Positions 17,201 through 25,629 of a stretch of 37,923 bases of DNA are shown in pieces (the stretch's first letter is position 1; every line of letters begins with the position of its first letter). The translations under genes were made by a program, and so were the position numbers. This stretch comes from Thermoguttaceae bacterium (GTDB lineage Bacteria; Planctomycetota; Planctomycetia; Pirellulales; Thermoguttaceae), in the NCBI GenBank assembly GCA_029975295.1, contig JARKPK010000179.1, forward strand, positions 1 to 37,923, given 5' to 3'. A model generated the notes under the pieces. That model was not told the DNA's origin and did no database searches. It saw only the letters and a list, made by a program, of their open reading frames with translations.

Positions 17201-20096
17201 CCAAGTCGCCCGTGCGGTACGACCGCGCCCCGCCTCTGCGGAACCGATCGGGCCGAAACCGTTCGCTGTCGGAGCAGGCATCGCCAAGGTAGCCTCGGGC
17301 GACTTGCGGCCCACCGATGACGATCTCGCCGGGGAACCCCAAGGGCAACAGTTGCCCGCACGAATCGCATATGTAGATGGCCACTTCGGGCAGCGGGCGC
17401 CCCAACGGCGGTTTCTCGCGCGGCCCGCCGCGGCAGGGTTGCCCGCCTTCGCCTTGCGCGGCAGGCAGCGCATCAGCCGAAGTCCGCTCAGCCGAAGTCC
17501 GCTCGGTCGAAGGCAGCAAGGCCATCGTCGCGCCAATAGCGGCTTCCGTCGGGCCGTAGGCGTTGAATAAACGCCGCCCGCGCGCCCACCGGACGGCCAC
17601 GTCGGCAGGCAACGCCTCGCCGGCCGAAACCACGGTGCGCAACTGCGGCACGGCGTCGGGTTCCAGCGCGCGAAGCATTGAAGGCGTCAGTTGCGCCAGT
17701 GTGATCTCGGCCTGGCGGGCGATCTCGGTCCAGACCTCGGGATTCATGGGCAGGCCCGGGTTCGACGGCAGCACCAACGTGGCGCCCGAGGCCAGCGCAT
17801 TGAACATCTCGGCGAGCGATCCGTCGAACGCGGTCGAAAAGAACTGCAACACGCGGTCGCCGGGCCCGACGCCGAGAACCCCGTTCTGCCCCCGAACAAA
17901 CGCCGCCGCCTGTCCGTGCTCGACCACAACCCCTTTCGGCATTCCCGTCGTGCCCGAGGTGAAGATGCAATAGGCCGCCCGTTGCGGTGACGGAGGGGGC
18001 AAGAGGCCGGGCGATTCCATCCCCAAAGCGATCAATCGCTCAACCGTCGTGATCTCGCAACCGCTCGCCGACAGCACCGCGGCCGCATCCGTCGAAACGG
18101 CCTCCGAAGCCGAGGCGGTCGCGCGGCACGACGAAGCGGCGGGAACAACCGCCCGACGGCAGCCGGCCAGCGCGACGATTCGCGCCAGACGCTCGGGCGG
18201 CGATTGCGGATCCAAAGGCATGAAGAGGCCGCCCATCTGAAACAACGCGAGCATGACGGCCACCAGTTCGGGCGACCGCGGCAGCGCCACTGCCACCGGT
18301 TCTTCCGGGCCAACCCCCCAGCGGCTCAGTCCGTGGGCGCACTGCCCAGTCCATTGCGCCAAGGCGGCGTAGGTCCATCGCCGCCCCGCGAATTCCAAGG
18401 CGATGCGGTCGGGCCCAAGAACCGCCTGCCGCTCGAACAACTCATGCAAGGTCGCTGGTGGATCGAAGGCGGAAGAGCGGTCATCGCGAGAAGAGCGATC
18501 ATCGTCCAAAGAGCGATCGAAGGTAGATGATCGATCGAAAGCGGCCGGTTCATCGACGAGCGAAGGTCGTGCCCCGGCAGTATTGCGTGAACCGCTTTGC
18601 GCTGCGAGCAAGGCTTCGCCGCAGCCAAGCCGCAACAGTTCTCCGCTGGTGCGCGGATCAACCAGCGGCAATTCGCCGACGGGCATTTCGGGCCGTTCGA
18701 TCGCGGCCGCTAAGAATACTTGCAAGGCATCGGTCAACCGCGCAATCGTGTCGCGGTGGAAAAGATCTGTCGCATACTCTGCAAAGCCTTCAATGCCGTC
18801 CCGCTGGAAGAAATGCAGCGTCAAATCGTGGCGCGCGGTTTGCGGGTCGACGTCGTAAGGTTCGACCGACCATGGGCCGTCCTGCGGCCACTCGATCGGA
18901 GCGTTCTGCCATACGACCGCCATGTTGAACAGCGGGACTTCGATGCCCGTGCGCCGCGGGGCGGCCGCCTCGATGATCCGCTCCAACGGCGCCGCTTGAT
19001 GCTCTTGCACGCCGAGCATGACGCCGTGTTCGGCCGCGACGGCCGCGCGAAAACCCGCGCCAACGTCGGTCGCCCGCCGCACCGGCAACGCATTGACGAA
19101 GAAGCCCACCAAGTCACGGACGTCGGGATGCAAGCGGTTGGCCAAGGCCGCGCCGACGATCAGATCTTCTTGTCGGCACACGCGGGCCAGCACCGTCCGA
19201 ACAGCGGCCATCGCCACGACGAAAGCCGAGGTGCGGCATTCAGCCGCGAATCGCGCAACGGCTTCGCTCATCGCGCGGCTCCAAACAAACCGGACCCGCC
19301 CGCCCGACCACGAAGGAGCGGCCGGACGCGCGAAGTCGCACGGCAAGCCGGGCGGCTCCGGGGCTGCGGCCAGCGATTGGCGCCAATAGTCCAGGTCGGC
19401 CTTCCATGCGCCGGAAGCCTCGGCCTCGCGCTGCCAGGCGGCGTAGTCGGCGTAACGGATCGGCAGCGGCGGAAGGCTTGCAGGCCGGGCCTGCGCTTTC
19501 GCTGCATAGAGTAACACCAAATCGCGCAACGCCACCCCCAGCGACCAGCCGTCGGCCGCAATGTGATGCATGACGATCAACGCAACGTGATCATCGTCGG
19601 CCAAGCGAAACAGCGCGGTGCGGAACAGCGACGACCCTTCGAGATCAAAGCCCTTTCGCGCCTCGGCCGTGAGCAGTGAATCCAGCGTCGCCCAGCGTCG
19701 CTCCGGCGGTTCGGCCGAAAGATCCCAAAGCAATCGCGCCGCACTGACTGGAGGATGGACAACCCGGCGGGGCATGCCGCCTTCATTGCGGTACCCCGTT
19801 CGCAGGCTTTCGTGACGCGCAACCAATGCGTCGATGGCATCAAAGAACCACTCCGAGCGCAATGGCCCGCGCACCCGCGCCGCGGCCGAAAGAAGCTGCA
19901 CGGGATGCCCCGGCGCCGTTTGCTCGAGGAACCACAATCGCTGTTCCGCGGGCGACAAGAGAGCGGCTTGGCTGTCGGTGCATCGGGGAATGCGCTGCTG
20001 GTCGGCCCGGGCACGAGCGCGGCGGAGCAGGGCTTCTTCCAACAGGGCCCGCTTCGCCGGCGACACTTCGTTGATCCGAGACTCCCAACCTTGCAT
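14205..20096 (-). CDS. Single-module NRPS: C-A(MT)-PCP-TE
   Basis: This 1963-residue synthetase adds one amino acid to an acyl chain and releases the product. The condensation domain (about 40-480) has HHIAADGW at 177-184. The adenylation domain starts near 545, with TSGTTGMPKG near 713, NAYGPTE near 845 and YRTGDLG near 960. A methyltransferase of about 400 residues is inserted after the A8 motif (about 1035-1430), with LLDMGCKTG at 1106-1114. The A10 Lys is K1571. The carrier Ser is S1628 (GGHSLL), the thioesterase Ser S1758 (GWSLGG) and its His H1914. Position-by-position alignment to PheA gives the specificity residues D-G-A-Q-V-A-A-I-G-K, which I cannot assign. The ATG at 20096 is preferred over GTG at 20123. 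The gene lies 87 bases after the FAAL-ACP gene. Confidence 0.94.
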   Translation of the reverse strand: MQGWESRINEVSPAKRALLEEALLRRARARADQQRIPRCTDSQAALLSPAEQRLWFLEQTAPGHPVQLLSAAARVRGPLRSEWFFDAIDALVARHESLRTGYRNEGGMPRRVVHPPVSAARLLWDLSAEPPERRWATLDSLLTAEARKGFDLEGSSLFRTALFRLADDDHVALIVMHHIAADGWSLGVALRDLVLLYAAKAQARPASLPPLPIRYADYAAWQREAEASGAWKADLDYWRQSLAAAPEPPGLPCDFARPAAPSWSGGRVRFVWSRAMSEAVARFAAECRTSAFVVAMAAVRTVLARVCRQEDLIVGAALANRLHPDVRDLVGFFVNALPVRRATDVGAGFRAAVAAEHGVMLGVQEHQAAPLERIIEAAAPRRTGIEVPLFNMAVVWQNAPIEWPQDGPWSVEPYDVDPQTARHDLTLHFFQRDGIEGFAEYATDLFHRDTIARLTDALQVFLAAAIERPEMPVGELPLVDPRTSGELLRLGCGEALLAAQSGSRNTAGARPSLVDEPAAFDRSSTFDRSLDDDRSSRDDRSSAFDPPATLHELFERQAVLGPDRIALEFAGRRWTYAALAQWTGQCAHGLSRWGVGPEEPVAVALPRSPELVAVMLALFQMGGLFMPLDPQSPPERLARIVALAGCRRAVVPAASSCRATASASEAVSTDAAAVLSASGCEITTVERLIALGMESPGLLPPPSPQRAAYCIFTSGTTGMPKGVVVEHGQAAAFVRGQNGVLGVGPGDRVLQFFSTAFDGSLAEMFNALASGATLVLPSNPGLPMNPEVWTEIARQAEITLAQLTPSMLRALEPDAVPQLRTVVSAGEALPADVAVRWARGRRLFNAYGPTEAAIGATMALLPSTERTSAERTSADALPAAQGEGGQPCRGGPREKPPLGRPLPEVAIYICDSCGQLLPLGFPGEIVIGGPQVARGYLGDACSDSERFRPDRFRRGGARSYRTGDLGRWRRDGQLEFLGRLDGQVKLRGFRVEPEEVAALLRRHPDVRDAAVVVRDEPPGGPRLVAYVAAAGDNGERQRRELIAERFAHWREVFDAALRQTPPPSDPTFHPAGWVGAISGRVFTHQEMRCWRDEHLARLQARRPRHLLDMGCKTGLLLFPLVQRCRSYTASDFCPETISWLESALARRPAEAERVALVCCEPHRWDSLPRERFDLIVLNSLAAYFPDVEYLLEWLESAADRLERGGTIYVTDVRNQAVAGEFACAAEMARAADTMVRDELLDRVGRRLSSDQELGVHPVLFLLLPGRMPRLKRVDVLLKSFGDDNELTQYRYDVMLHFDRSPIGAELVEETEFVGWEALAALLAEGASRGVRVNNVPNLRLASPLNCWQSAQKPGGPADVGALRAAAAGVAGDQRLRPDRLRQWALALGWNVEFHWPRSDRPECCDIIFTRTEDTPGDSRRQAATGREPAANLRRRIGARIAADRRRIRRNLRSQRRALRQMARRKGLVSHGGRGRFIPLPSEHRGMVEAARAGSTDRQRPGSGAAAFDQFFQQWGGAAWEPRRFANNPGAAQRAALLEGRLRGWLQSQLPDYMLPSAVVVVDSLPRGASGKLDARALPPPGTARPGWSAAYVAPRTAEEAVVADVWRQVLGVSPIGAEDDFFALGGHSLLAVRMMSLLEERCGRRLPMLALFQRPTVAHLARLLAGPDQCPVEQSLVPLQLGGPGDPLFLVHPAGGTVFCYQALAAALAGERPVYGLQAVGLDGLFPPHTNAAEMAAHYAAAVRSVQPRGPYLLGGWSLGGNLAFELAQQLIAMGEHVGLLALIDSGTLRPQREATENDFLPIILTMFPDEQMTLDQLRRMTPREHLDYFRSRAAAAGVALPEVGDDAIGRVFDVFKANLKALWEHRPREYPGKITLFVGDEQPEGFDITADPAMGWGAWARGGVEVHRIPGGHLDVIRRPHVAVLAERLRQCLARVGRDSPSPPNPARALTQSADEQPKGLR
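18462..18539 (-). repeat. DRSS-type low-complexity repeat in the NRPS linker
   Basis: Between the C and A domains the protein reads as imperfect copies of FDRSS, DDRSS and RDDRSS (about residues 520-545). At DNA level, units around GAGCGATC recur on the plus strand. A second, shorter repeat (ERTSAERTSAD) lies at 17472-17504. Both are consistent with short tandem expansions in flexible linkers. Confidence 0.6.
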
Positions 20097-20183
20097 GACG
20101 ACTATCGATCCCGAGCAAACCACCGCGATCGCCGGGCAAAGTGCGCCGTTGCCCGGCGGCCGACCGCGTTCGGCCCAAGCCGA

Positions 20184-22346
20184 TCAACGCGTCTCGGGCG
20201 GCCAAGCCGAAGCTTGGCGCCGCTGCGCCTCTTCTTCGCTGATCGACTCAATTTCGGCAAGCACATCGGCCAAAGACAACTGTGGGTCGGCCCCCTGATA
20301 ACGCCGAATCAGGTTGCACAGCGCCGCGATGGTCGGGTCGCCGAACAACTGCGAGAGCGAATAATCGGGCGGCAGCAACGGGCGCAACCGCATATACAAT
20401 TCGACGGCCGAAAGCGAGTTTCCGCCAAGCTCGAAGAAGTTGTCGTCCAACGCCGCCGAATCCACACGCAGCACTTCGCACCAGTGCCGCGCGATCTCGA
20501 TCTCCAGCGGCGACTGCGGCATGGGACGGTCGCTTGCGGCGCGTTGATCCAGCGACGCGGCGCGCCATTGCGCGACAACGGGCAGTTGACCGCCGAGAAA
20601 ACTACTGCGGCAAACGGCGCGGGCGATCTTGCCGCTGTTCGTTCGCGGCAGCGCCCCGCCCGGGATCAGCACCACCGCCCCGGGCGCCAGAAAGAACTCG
20701 GCGGCAAGCTCGCGGCGAATCGCCGCCATCACCTGCTCGGGATCGAAGCCAGGCCCGCGACGCACCTCGTGAACGATCACCACGCGTTCGGCCCCGCCCA
20801 TCTCGCAGGCGAAGGCCGCGCCGCCGCCGTGGCGAAGCGACGAATGGCCGCGGGCGACGGCCGCCTCGATGTCGTGCGGGTAGTAGTTCCGCCCCCGAAT
20901 GACGATCATCTCCTTGATCCGCCCGACGACGAACAACTCGCCCTCGTGAAAAAATCCCAGGTCGCCGGTGCGGAGAAACGGCCCGTCGCCGTCCGCGGTA
21001 AAGGCATCGAAGGTCGCCCGGCTTTCTTGGGGACGATTCCAGTAGCCCAGCGCCACGTTAGGGCTTTGCACCCATATTTCGCCCACCGTGTCGGCCCCGC
21101 AGCGGCTCAGGGACGAGGGATCGACAATCTCGACTGTCTGCCCCGCCCACGGCCGTCCGCAGCCCACCAGTCGCCAAGCGTCGGGGGCCGTTTCGGCAGC
21201 GGGGATAGCGCGGCCTTCGGCCAAATGCCTCCGCGAAAAACAGCGTTCTACCCGCACTTCGAACCACCGGCCCGAAGTGACATTAAGCACCGCTTCGGCC
21301 AGGCCATAGGCCGGCAGAAAGGCCTCGGGCCGAAAACCGGCGACTGCGAACTTGGCGGCAAACTCGGCCAACGCGCCGCTGCGAACTTGCTCGGCCCCGA
21401 CAACGGCGACGCGCCAACTGCTCAAGTCGATTCCATCGAGTTCTTGCGGACGCACCTTGCGGGTGCAAAGCTCGTAGGCGAAGTTCGGCGCCCCGCTGGT
21501 TGTGCCGCGGTAGCGCGAAATTGCGGAAAGCCAACGCAGCGGCCGCTGCACGAACGCGGCCGACGGCATGAAGATCGTTTCTCGCCCGGCATAGACGGGA
21601 AGCAGCATCCCGCCGATCAGGCCGAAATCGTGGTGCGGCGGCAGCCAGGTAACGCCTACCGCGTTCGGCACGTCCTCGCGGCACATTGCCGCCACGCTGC
21701 TAAGCACGTTGCGGTGCGAAAGCAGCACGCCCCGCGGCGTGCCGGTCGAGCCCGACGTGTACTGCAAGACGGCCGGGCTGTCGTCTTCAATCGGCGGCGG
21801 CTGCCAGCGGGAGCCGTCGGCGGCAAACAAGGCGGCCATCTCAACCGCCTCAATCGAGCGGGCCGAGGCCCCCATCGCTTGCAACACCACCTGTCGTTCG
21901 TTGTCCGACGCCGTTAGGGCCGCGGTGGGCAAGGCGTCGGCCACAATCGCCTGCAAACGGGGCAAAGTGCGGCGCAGCCGCAAGGGATCGGGCGGAACCA
22001 CCGGCACGGCTGTGGCGCCCGCCAACAAACAACCCCATAGAGCGGTCACGAAATCGAGGCCCGAGTCGAACACCAACAGCACCCGCTGCCCGAAGGCGCC
22101 GCGCTGCTGCAAACCCGCCGCAACCGCCCGCGCTCGGCGAAACAGCTCTCCGTAGGTCAAACAGCCGCTTTCCGTCTCGCCGTCGGCCAGGAATCGAAAG
22201 GCCGTCGCGTTGGGCATCACCCGATGCTGCCGCAGCAAGGCGTCGACCAGCGTGGTCGAGTCGCCGGCAATCGAATCGGTCGCATGATCGGCGCCCGCAG
22301 CAGCTTCAACAGAATCCACGCCGGCGATGGGTATGCCCGAGTGCAT
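20184..22346 (-). CDS. Fatty-acyl-AMP ligase fused to an acyl carrier protein (FAAL-ACP)
   Basis: This 720-residue protein should activate a free fatty acid as acyl-AMP and load it onto its own carrier domain to prime the NRPS. The ATP loop YTSGSTGTPRGV is at 196-207, WLPPHHDFGLIGG at 234-246, the FAAL-type NFAYELCTRKV segment at 288-298, YGLAE at 347-351, RTGDLG at 459-464, and the A10 Lys at K573 (TNSGKIAR). The carrier domain (about 610-685) has its phosphopantetheine Ser at S644 in ELGGNSLSA. The FAAL insertion motif separates it from acyl-CoA ligases. I chose the ATG at 22346. The frame also allows a GTG at 22481, but that adds 45 basic residues and lies within the candidate promoter. 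It is first in the operon with the NRPS and sulfotransferase. Confidence 0.93.
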   Translation of the reverse strand: MHSGIPIAGVDSVEAAAGADHATDSIAGDSTTLVDALLRQHRVMPNATAFRFLADGETESGCLTYGELFRRARAVAAGLQQRGAFGQRVLLVFDSGLDFVTALWGCLLAGATAVPVVPPDPLRLRRTLPRLQAIVADALPTAALTASDNERQVVLQAMGASARSIEAVEMAALFAADGSRWQPPPIEDDSPAVLQYTSGSTGTPRGVLLSHRNVLSSVAAMCREDVPNAVGVTWLPPHHDFGLIGGMLLPVYAGRETIFMPSAAFVQRPLRWLSAISRYRGTTSGAPNFAYELCTRKVRPQELDGIDLSSWRVAVVGAEQVRSGALAEFAAKFAVAGFRPEAFLPAYGLAEAVLNVTSGRWFEVRVERCFSRRHLAEGRAIPAAETAPDAWRLVGCGRPWAGQTVEIVDPSSLSRCGADTVGEIWVQSPNVALGYWNRPQESRATFDAFTADGDGPFLRTGDLGFFHEGELFVVGRIKEMIVIRGRNYYPHDIEAAVARGHSSLRHGGGAAFACEMGGAERVVIVHEVRRGPGFDPEQVMAAIRRELAAEFFLAPGAVVLIPGGALPRTNSGKIARAVCRSSFLGGQLPVVAQWRAASLDQRAASDRPMPQSPLEIEIARHWCEVLRVDSAALDDNFFELGGNSLSAVELYMRLRPLLPPDYSLSQLFGDPTIAALCNLIRRYQGADPQLSLADVLAEIESISEEEAQRRQASAWPPETR

Positions 22347-23035
22347 GTCACGAAACCGACATAGATTGATCCCCAGCGAAGCTGTGCAGCGACGATCTCT
22401 CGTTGCTTCCCGCCAAGCCGGCCTGTTGTTGGTCGGCGCTGTTGTACGCTTCGTCCGAGGGGCTATCGAAAACGATTGCACTTAGAATAGTTCCGGAAAC
22501 ACCGGAAAACAAGGTTTTGCTTGACCGGGCGGGCCGCTCGCTCCCGTTGCGGCTCAAGCCCGCTGGAAGCGCCTCTTTTTGCCCTCGGGGTGCCGCCGGC
22601 CGAGTTCGACCCCGCCGGCGCGGCCACACGGCCGGTCCCCCCGTTGCTCGCGGTCCGTCCGGGCCATTTCTCCTGTTGCGGGCCCGATGCGCCATTGCGC
22701 AACGAGAACGGCGCCGGCAGGGCAGCGGTGCTTGCCTGCTACTTGCATCGGCCCACAAGGCTGCTTAGACTACCTTGGGGAGTGCGGTCCCGGCCGCAAG
22801 ATCGAAGCGGCTCGGGCCGAGCCCCGCCCGCCTCGCGCCGCGCGCGTTCGCCGAGGCGCCGCTGCCGCCAGCGCCCCCGCGATTGAATCGTGCATCGCTC
22901 AGCCAAGCCGCGCCGCTTTCCGTTTCCGCGGGGATTCGTGCAGCCGCGACGGTTGATAAATCCGGTCTTCGGCGAAGATCGAAACACCAATTCGCCCTCA
23001 CCACCAGTCGCTTTATTCAGGGAGCATCAACAGCC
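22347..23035. other. Divergent intergenic region of the lipopeptide operon
   Basis: These 689 bases separate the FAAL-ACP gene (-) from the Tat-exported oxidoreductase (+). No gene with family signal is seen; an in-frame upstream extension of the oxidoreductase to 22775 reads as Arg/Pro/Ala-rich noise. The region holds the candidate operon promoter at 22484-22512 and AGGGAG about ten bases before the oxidoreductase ATG. Confidence 0.6.
22484..22512 (-). promoter_or_regulatory. Candidate promoter of the FAAL-NRPS-sulfotransferase operon
   Basis: On the minus strand TTGTTT (22507-22512) and TATTCT (22484-22489) are separated by 17 bases. The spacer carries two TTCCGG units, the second as the palindrome TTCCGGAA, a possible regulator site. 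Matches to the sigma-70 consensus are partial, so this is tentative. Confidence 0.3.
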
Positions 23036-24385
23036 ATGAAAAAGATTTCCCGTCGTCGTTTCTCTGCCGTTGCCGGCGCCGGCATCGGCGCATGCGCGAT
23101 CGTGCCTCGCTGCGCCGTTGCCGGCGCGGGCGAAACCCCGCCCAGCGAAAAGGTGAACATCGCGGGCATCGGCGTGGGCGGCCAAGGTTGGGGCGATATT
23201 CGCAACTGGGAACGGGAGAACATCGTCGCGCTGTGCGACGTGGACGAAGGGCGCGCCAAAGAAGCCCGAGCGAAGTTCCAAGCGCCGTACTACCGCGACG
23301 CCCGCAAAATGTTCGACGAAATGGAGAAGAAGATCGACGCCGTGCTCGTCGCCACGCCCGATCATACGCACGCTTTCCACGCGATCAACGCCATGAAGCG
23401 CGGCAAGCACGTCTATTGTGAAAAGCCGCTGGCGCACTCCATCGGCGAAGTGCGCGCCATGATGGACGCCGCCCGCAAGCACAAAGTGGTGACCCAAATG
23501 GGCAACCAGGGCCATGCCAGCGGGTCGATCCGCACCTTCTGTCAGTGGATTTGGAGCGGGGCCATCGGCAATGTGACCGAAATCCACGCGGCATGCGGCG
23601 CGTTCCCCGGACTGTACAGCCAGATCCGGAACCTGGAAAAGCTCAGCGAAAAGCACGAAGTGCCCGCCACGGTCGATTGGGATTGCTGGCTGGGGCCGGC
23701 CAAAAAGCGCGACTACAGCCCGTTGTTCCACCCGTGGAACTGGCGCGGCTGGAGCGCCTTCGGCACCGGAGCGATCGGCGATTGGACCTGCCATGTGATC
23801 GACCCGGTGTTCTGGGCCCTCGACCTTGGCGCCCCCGAGTCGATCACCGCCGAGATCGAAGGCTGGGATCCGAAAACCCAGGGCGAAACCTTCCCGGCCG
23901 GATCGGCCATCACCTTCCAATTCGCGGCCAAGGGAAAACGCGGTCCGATCAAGATGGTTTGGTACGACGGCACGAAGCGCATCCCCCATCCGAAGGATCT
24001 GGAGGCCGATCGCAAGCCGCCCGAAACCGGCGCGGTGGTCATCGGCGATCAGGGGACGATCACCTACGGATCGCATGGCGCGGGCGGGGTGCGTTTGGTG
24101 CCCGAAAAGAAGATGCGCGAGTTCAAACAGCCCGAAGTGACCATTCCGCCGGCCCGCGGCGGCGGTCATCATCAGGAATGGATCGTGGCGATTCGCGAAG
24201 GCGGACAGGCCGGATCGAACTTCGACTACGGTGGACCGCTGACCGAGATCGCGCTGCTGGGGGCCATTGCTCAACGGTTCCCCGGCGAAACGCTGCGTTG
24301 GGATGCCGCCGCGATGCGGTTCACCAACAACGACGCCGCCAACGCGCACGTCACCCCGTCCTATCGCGAGGGCTGGTCGCTGTAG
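23036..24385 (+). CDS. Tat-signal Gfo/Idh/MocA family oxidoreductase (exported)
   Basis: This 449-residue oxidoreductase carries a twin-arginine signal, SRRRFSAVAGAG, within its first 20 residues, so it is probably exported folded with its NAD(P) cofactor. The mature part has a Rossmann loop GIGVGGQGWGDI near 45, the signature HVYCEKPLAHS near 124, and a C-terminal Gfo/Idh/MocA domain with WRGWSAFGTGAIGDWTCH near 235-255. Such exported members are very numerous in planctomycetes and are thought to act on sugars or glycans outside the cytoplasm; some catalyse glycosidic reactions through transient oxidation. The ATG at 23036 was chosen because AGGGAG precedes it and the signal peptide begins there. 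It is divergent from the lipopeptide operon, and a terminator separates it from parB. Substrate unknown. Confidence 0.92.
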   Translation: MKKISRRRFSAVAGAGIGACAIVPRCAVAGAGETPPSEKVNIAGIGVGGQGWGDIRNWERENIVALCDVDEGRAKEARAKFQAPYYRDARKMFDEMEKKIDAVLVATPDHTHAFHAINAMKRGKHVYCEKPLAHSIGEVRAMMDAARKHKVVTQMGNQGHASGSIRTFCQWIWSGAIGNVTEIHAACGAFPGLYSQIRNLEKLSEKHEVPATVDWDCWLGPAKKRDYSPLFHPWNWRGWSAFGTGAIGDWTCHVIDPVFWALDLGAPESITAEIEGWDPKTQGETFPAGSAITFQFAAKGKRGPIKMVWYDGTKRIPHPKDLEADRKPPETGAVVIGDQGTITYGSHGAGGVRLVPEKKMREFKQPEVTIPPARGGGHHQEWIVAIREGGQAGSNFDYGGPLTEIALLGAIAQRFPGETLRWDAAAMRFTNNDAANAHVTPSYREGWSL

Positions 24386-24493
24386 CGGGCCCGCAACAGG
24401 CGCCGCGGCCCAGCGCCCGACGCCGAGGGCGGCGCGGTTGGCTTTCCCGATCGCGCCGTAACGATCCAAGCAATTCAGCGGACAAGCAACTAA

Positions 24494-24543
24494 AAGAAAC
24501 CGCCGCGTTCGCCGAGCTCGATTGGCGAATCACGGCGTTTCTT
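24494..24543. terminator. Bidirectional intrinsic terminator
   Basis: AAGAAAC-CGCCG on the left pairs with CGGCG-TTTCTT on the right, and inside that TTCGCC (24509-24514 region) pairs with GGCGAA. One bulged base and a small internal loop break the stem. The right arm is followed by TTTCTTGTT on the plus strand. The minus strand ends GGTTTCTTTTAGTT. It can therefore stop both the oxidoreductase and parB transcripts. Confidence 0.75.
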
Positions 24544-24567
24544 GTTGCCGAGCGTAAAGCGTGGGGC

Positions 24568-25629
24568 TTAGCCGGTTCGGCGCGAAGCACCCGGACCGCA
24601 AATGCTTTCTTCGAGGCGTTCGAACTCCTCGAAACTGCGGAAGTGAATCACCAGCTTGCCGCGTCCGCGGGCGTTGTGGCTGAGTTGCACTTTCATCCCC
24701 AATGCGGCGCGGAATCGCTGCTCCAGCGCGGCCAGTTGCTCGTTGCGCGGTTTCACCGCGGCGGCCGCCCGACGCCCGGTCCGATCGACCACGCTCAACG
24801 GCTCGGCGTCCAGCGCGTCGATGCGTTCCTGCACCAACGCCTCGGTGGCGCGAACGCTGAGCGTCTCTTGCTGGATGCGGCGGCAAAAGGCCACCTGTTC
24901 GTTTTCATCTCCCAACGGCAGCAAGGCGCGGGCATGGCCCTGCGTGATCTTTCCGGCGCGGATCGCCTGCTGAACCTCGTCGGGCAATTCCAGCAACCGG
25001 ATCAGGTTGGAAATGGTCGAGCGATCGATCTTCAACCGCCCGGCAAGCTCTTCCTGGGTGCTTTCGTACCGTTCCAGGTACTGTTGGAACGACATCGCCT
25101 TTTCCAGCGGATCGAGGTCCTTTCGGTGCAAGTTCTCGATGATCGCCAGTTCGGCCGATTCGCGCGGGTCGGCTTCGACGATCTGCACGGGCACCTCGGT
25201 CCAATGAAGCTCCCTGGCCGCCCGAAGACGCCGCTCGCCGGCCACCAGCTCGTAGCCGGCATCGACGCATCGAACCACGATCGGCTGCAACAGTCCGTGA
25301 GCGGCAATGCTCTCGGCCAACTGGGCCAGTTCCAGCGGATCGAATACCTTGCGCGGCTGCGAGGGATTGTGCGCGATCTTGTCGATCGGCACGCGGCGCA
25401 ACGTGTCGGTCGATTCGCCCACCGGCCCTGCGCCCCGGCCGCCGCTCTCCGGGTGATCGAATTCGCCCGTCTGCTGCGGCAGTCGCCCGCCTTCGCTCGG
25501 CGCGACCGCGTCGCCCGAGGGGGGCGCGGCCGATGCAATCGGAGCGGCACTCGGCACGTTCCCGGCGGGACGGGCAATCCCGCCCAATAGGGCTTCCAAT
25601 CCACGGCCCAAACGGCGTTCTCTAGTCAC
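24568..25629 (-). CDS. parB: Chromosome partitioning protein ParB
   Basis: This 353-residue ParB/Spo0J protein binds parS and spreads as a CTP-dependent clamp to mark the origin region. The first residues RLGRGLEALLGG match the family N-terminus that touches ParA. A Pro/Ala/Gly-rich linker of about 50 residues follows, then the ParB core with IAHNPSQPRKVFD near 90, GERRLRAAR near 132 (the CTP-binding motif) and IIENLHRKDLDPLEKA near 164. The helix-turn-helix contains EELAGRLKIDRSTISNLIRL in two blocks near 190-210. The C-terminal part should dimerise. The gene begins with GTG and overlaps the parA stop by eight bases, so the pair is coupled. Two parS sites lie about 0.45 kb upstream of parA. 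Confidence 0.95.
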   Translation of the reverse strand: MTRERRLGRGLEALLGGIARPAGNVPSAAPIASAAPPSGDAVAPSEGGRLPQQTGEFDHPESGGRGAGPVGESTDTLRRVPIDKIAHNPSQPRKVFDPLELAQLAESIAAHGLLQPIVVRCVDAGYELVAGERRLRAARELHWTEVPVQIVEADPRESAELAIIENLHRKDLDPLEKAMSFQQYLERYESTQEELAGRLKIDRSTISNLIRLLELPDEVQQAIRAGKITQGHARALLPLGDENEQVAFCRRIQQETLSVRATEALVQERIDALDAEPLSVVDRTGRRAAAAVKPRNEQLAALEQRFRAALGMKVQLSHNARGRGKLVIHFRSFEEFERLEESICGPGASRRTG

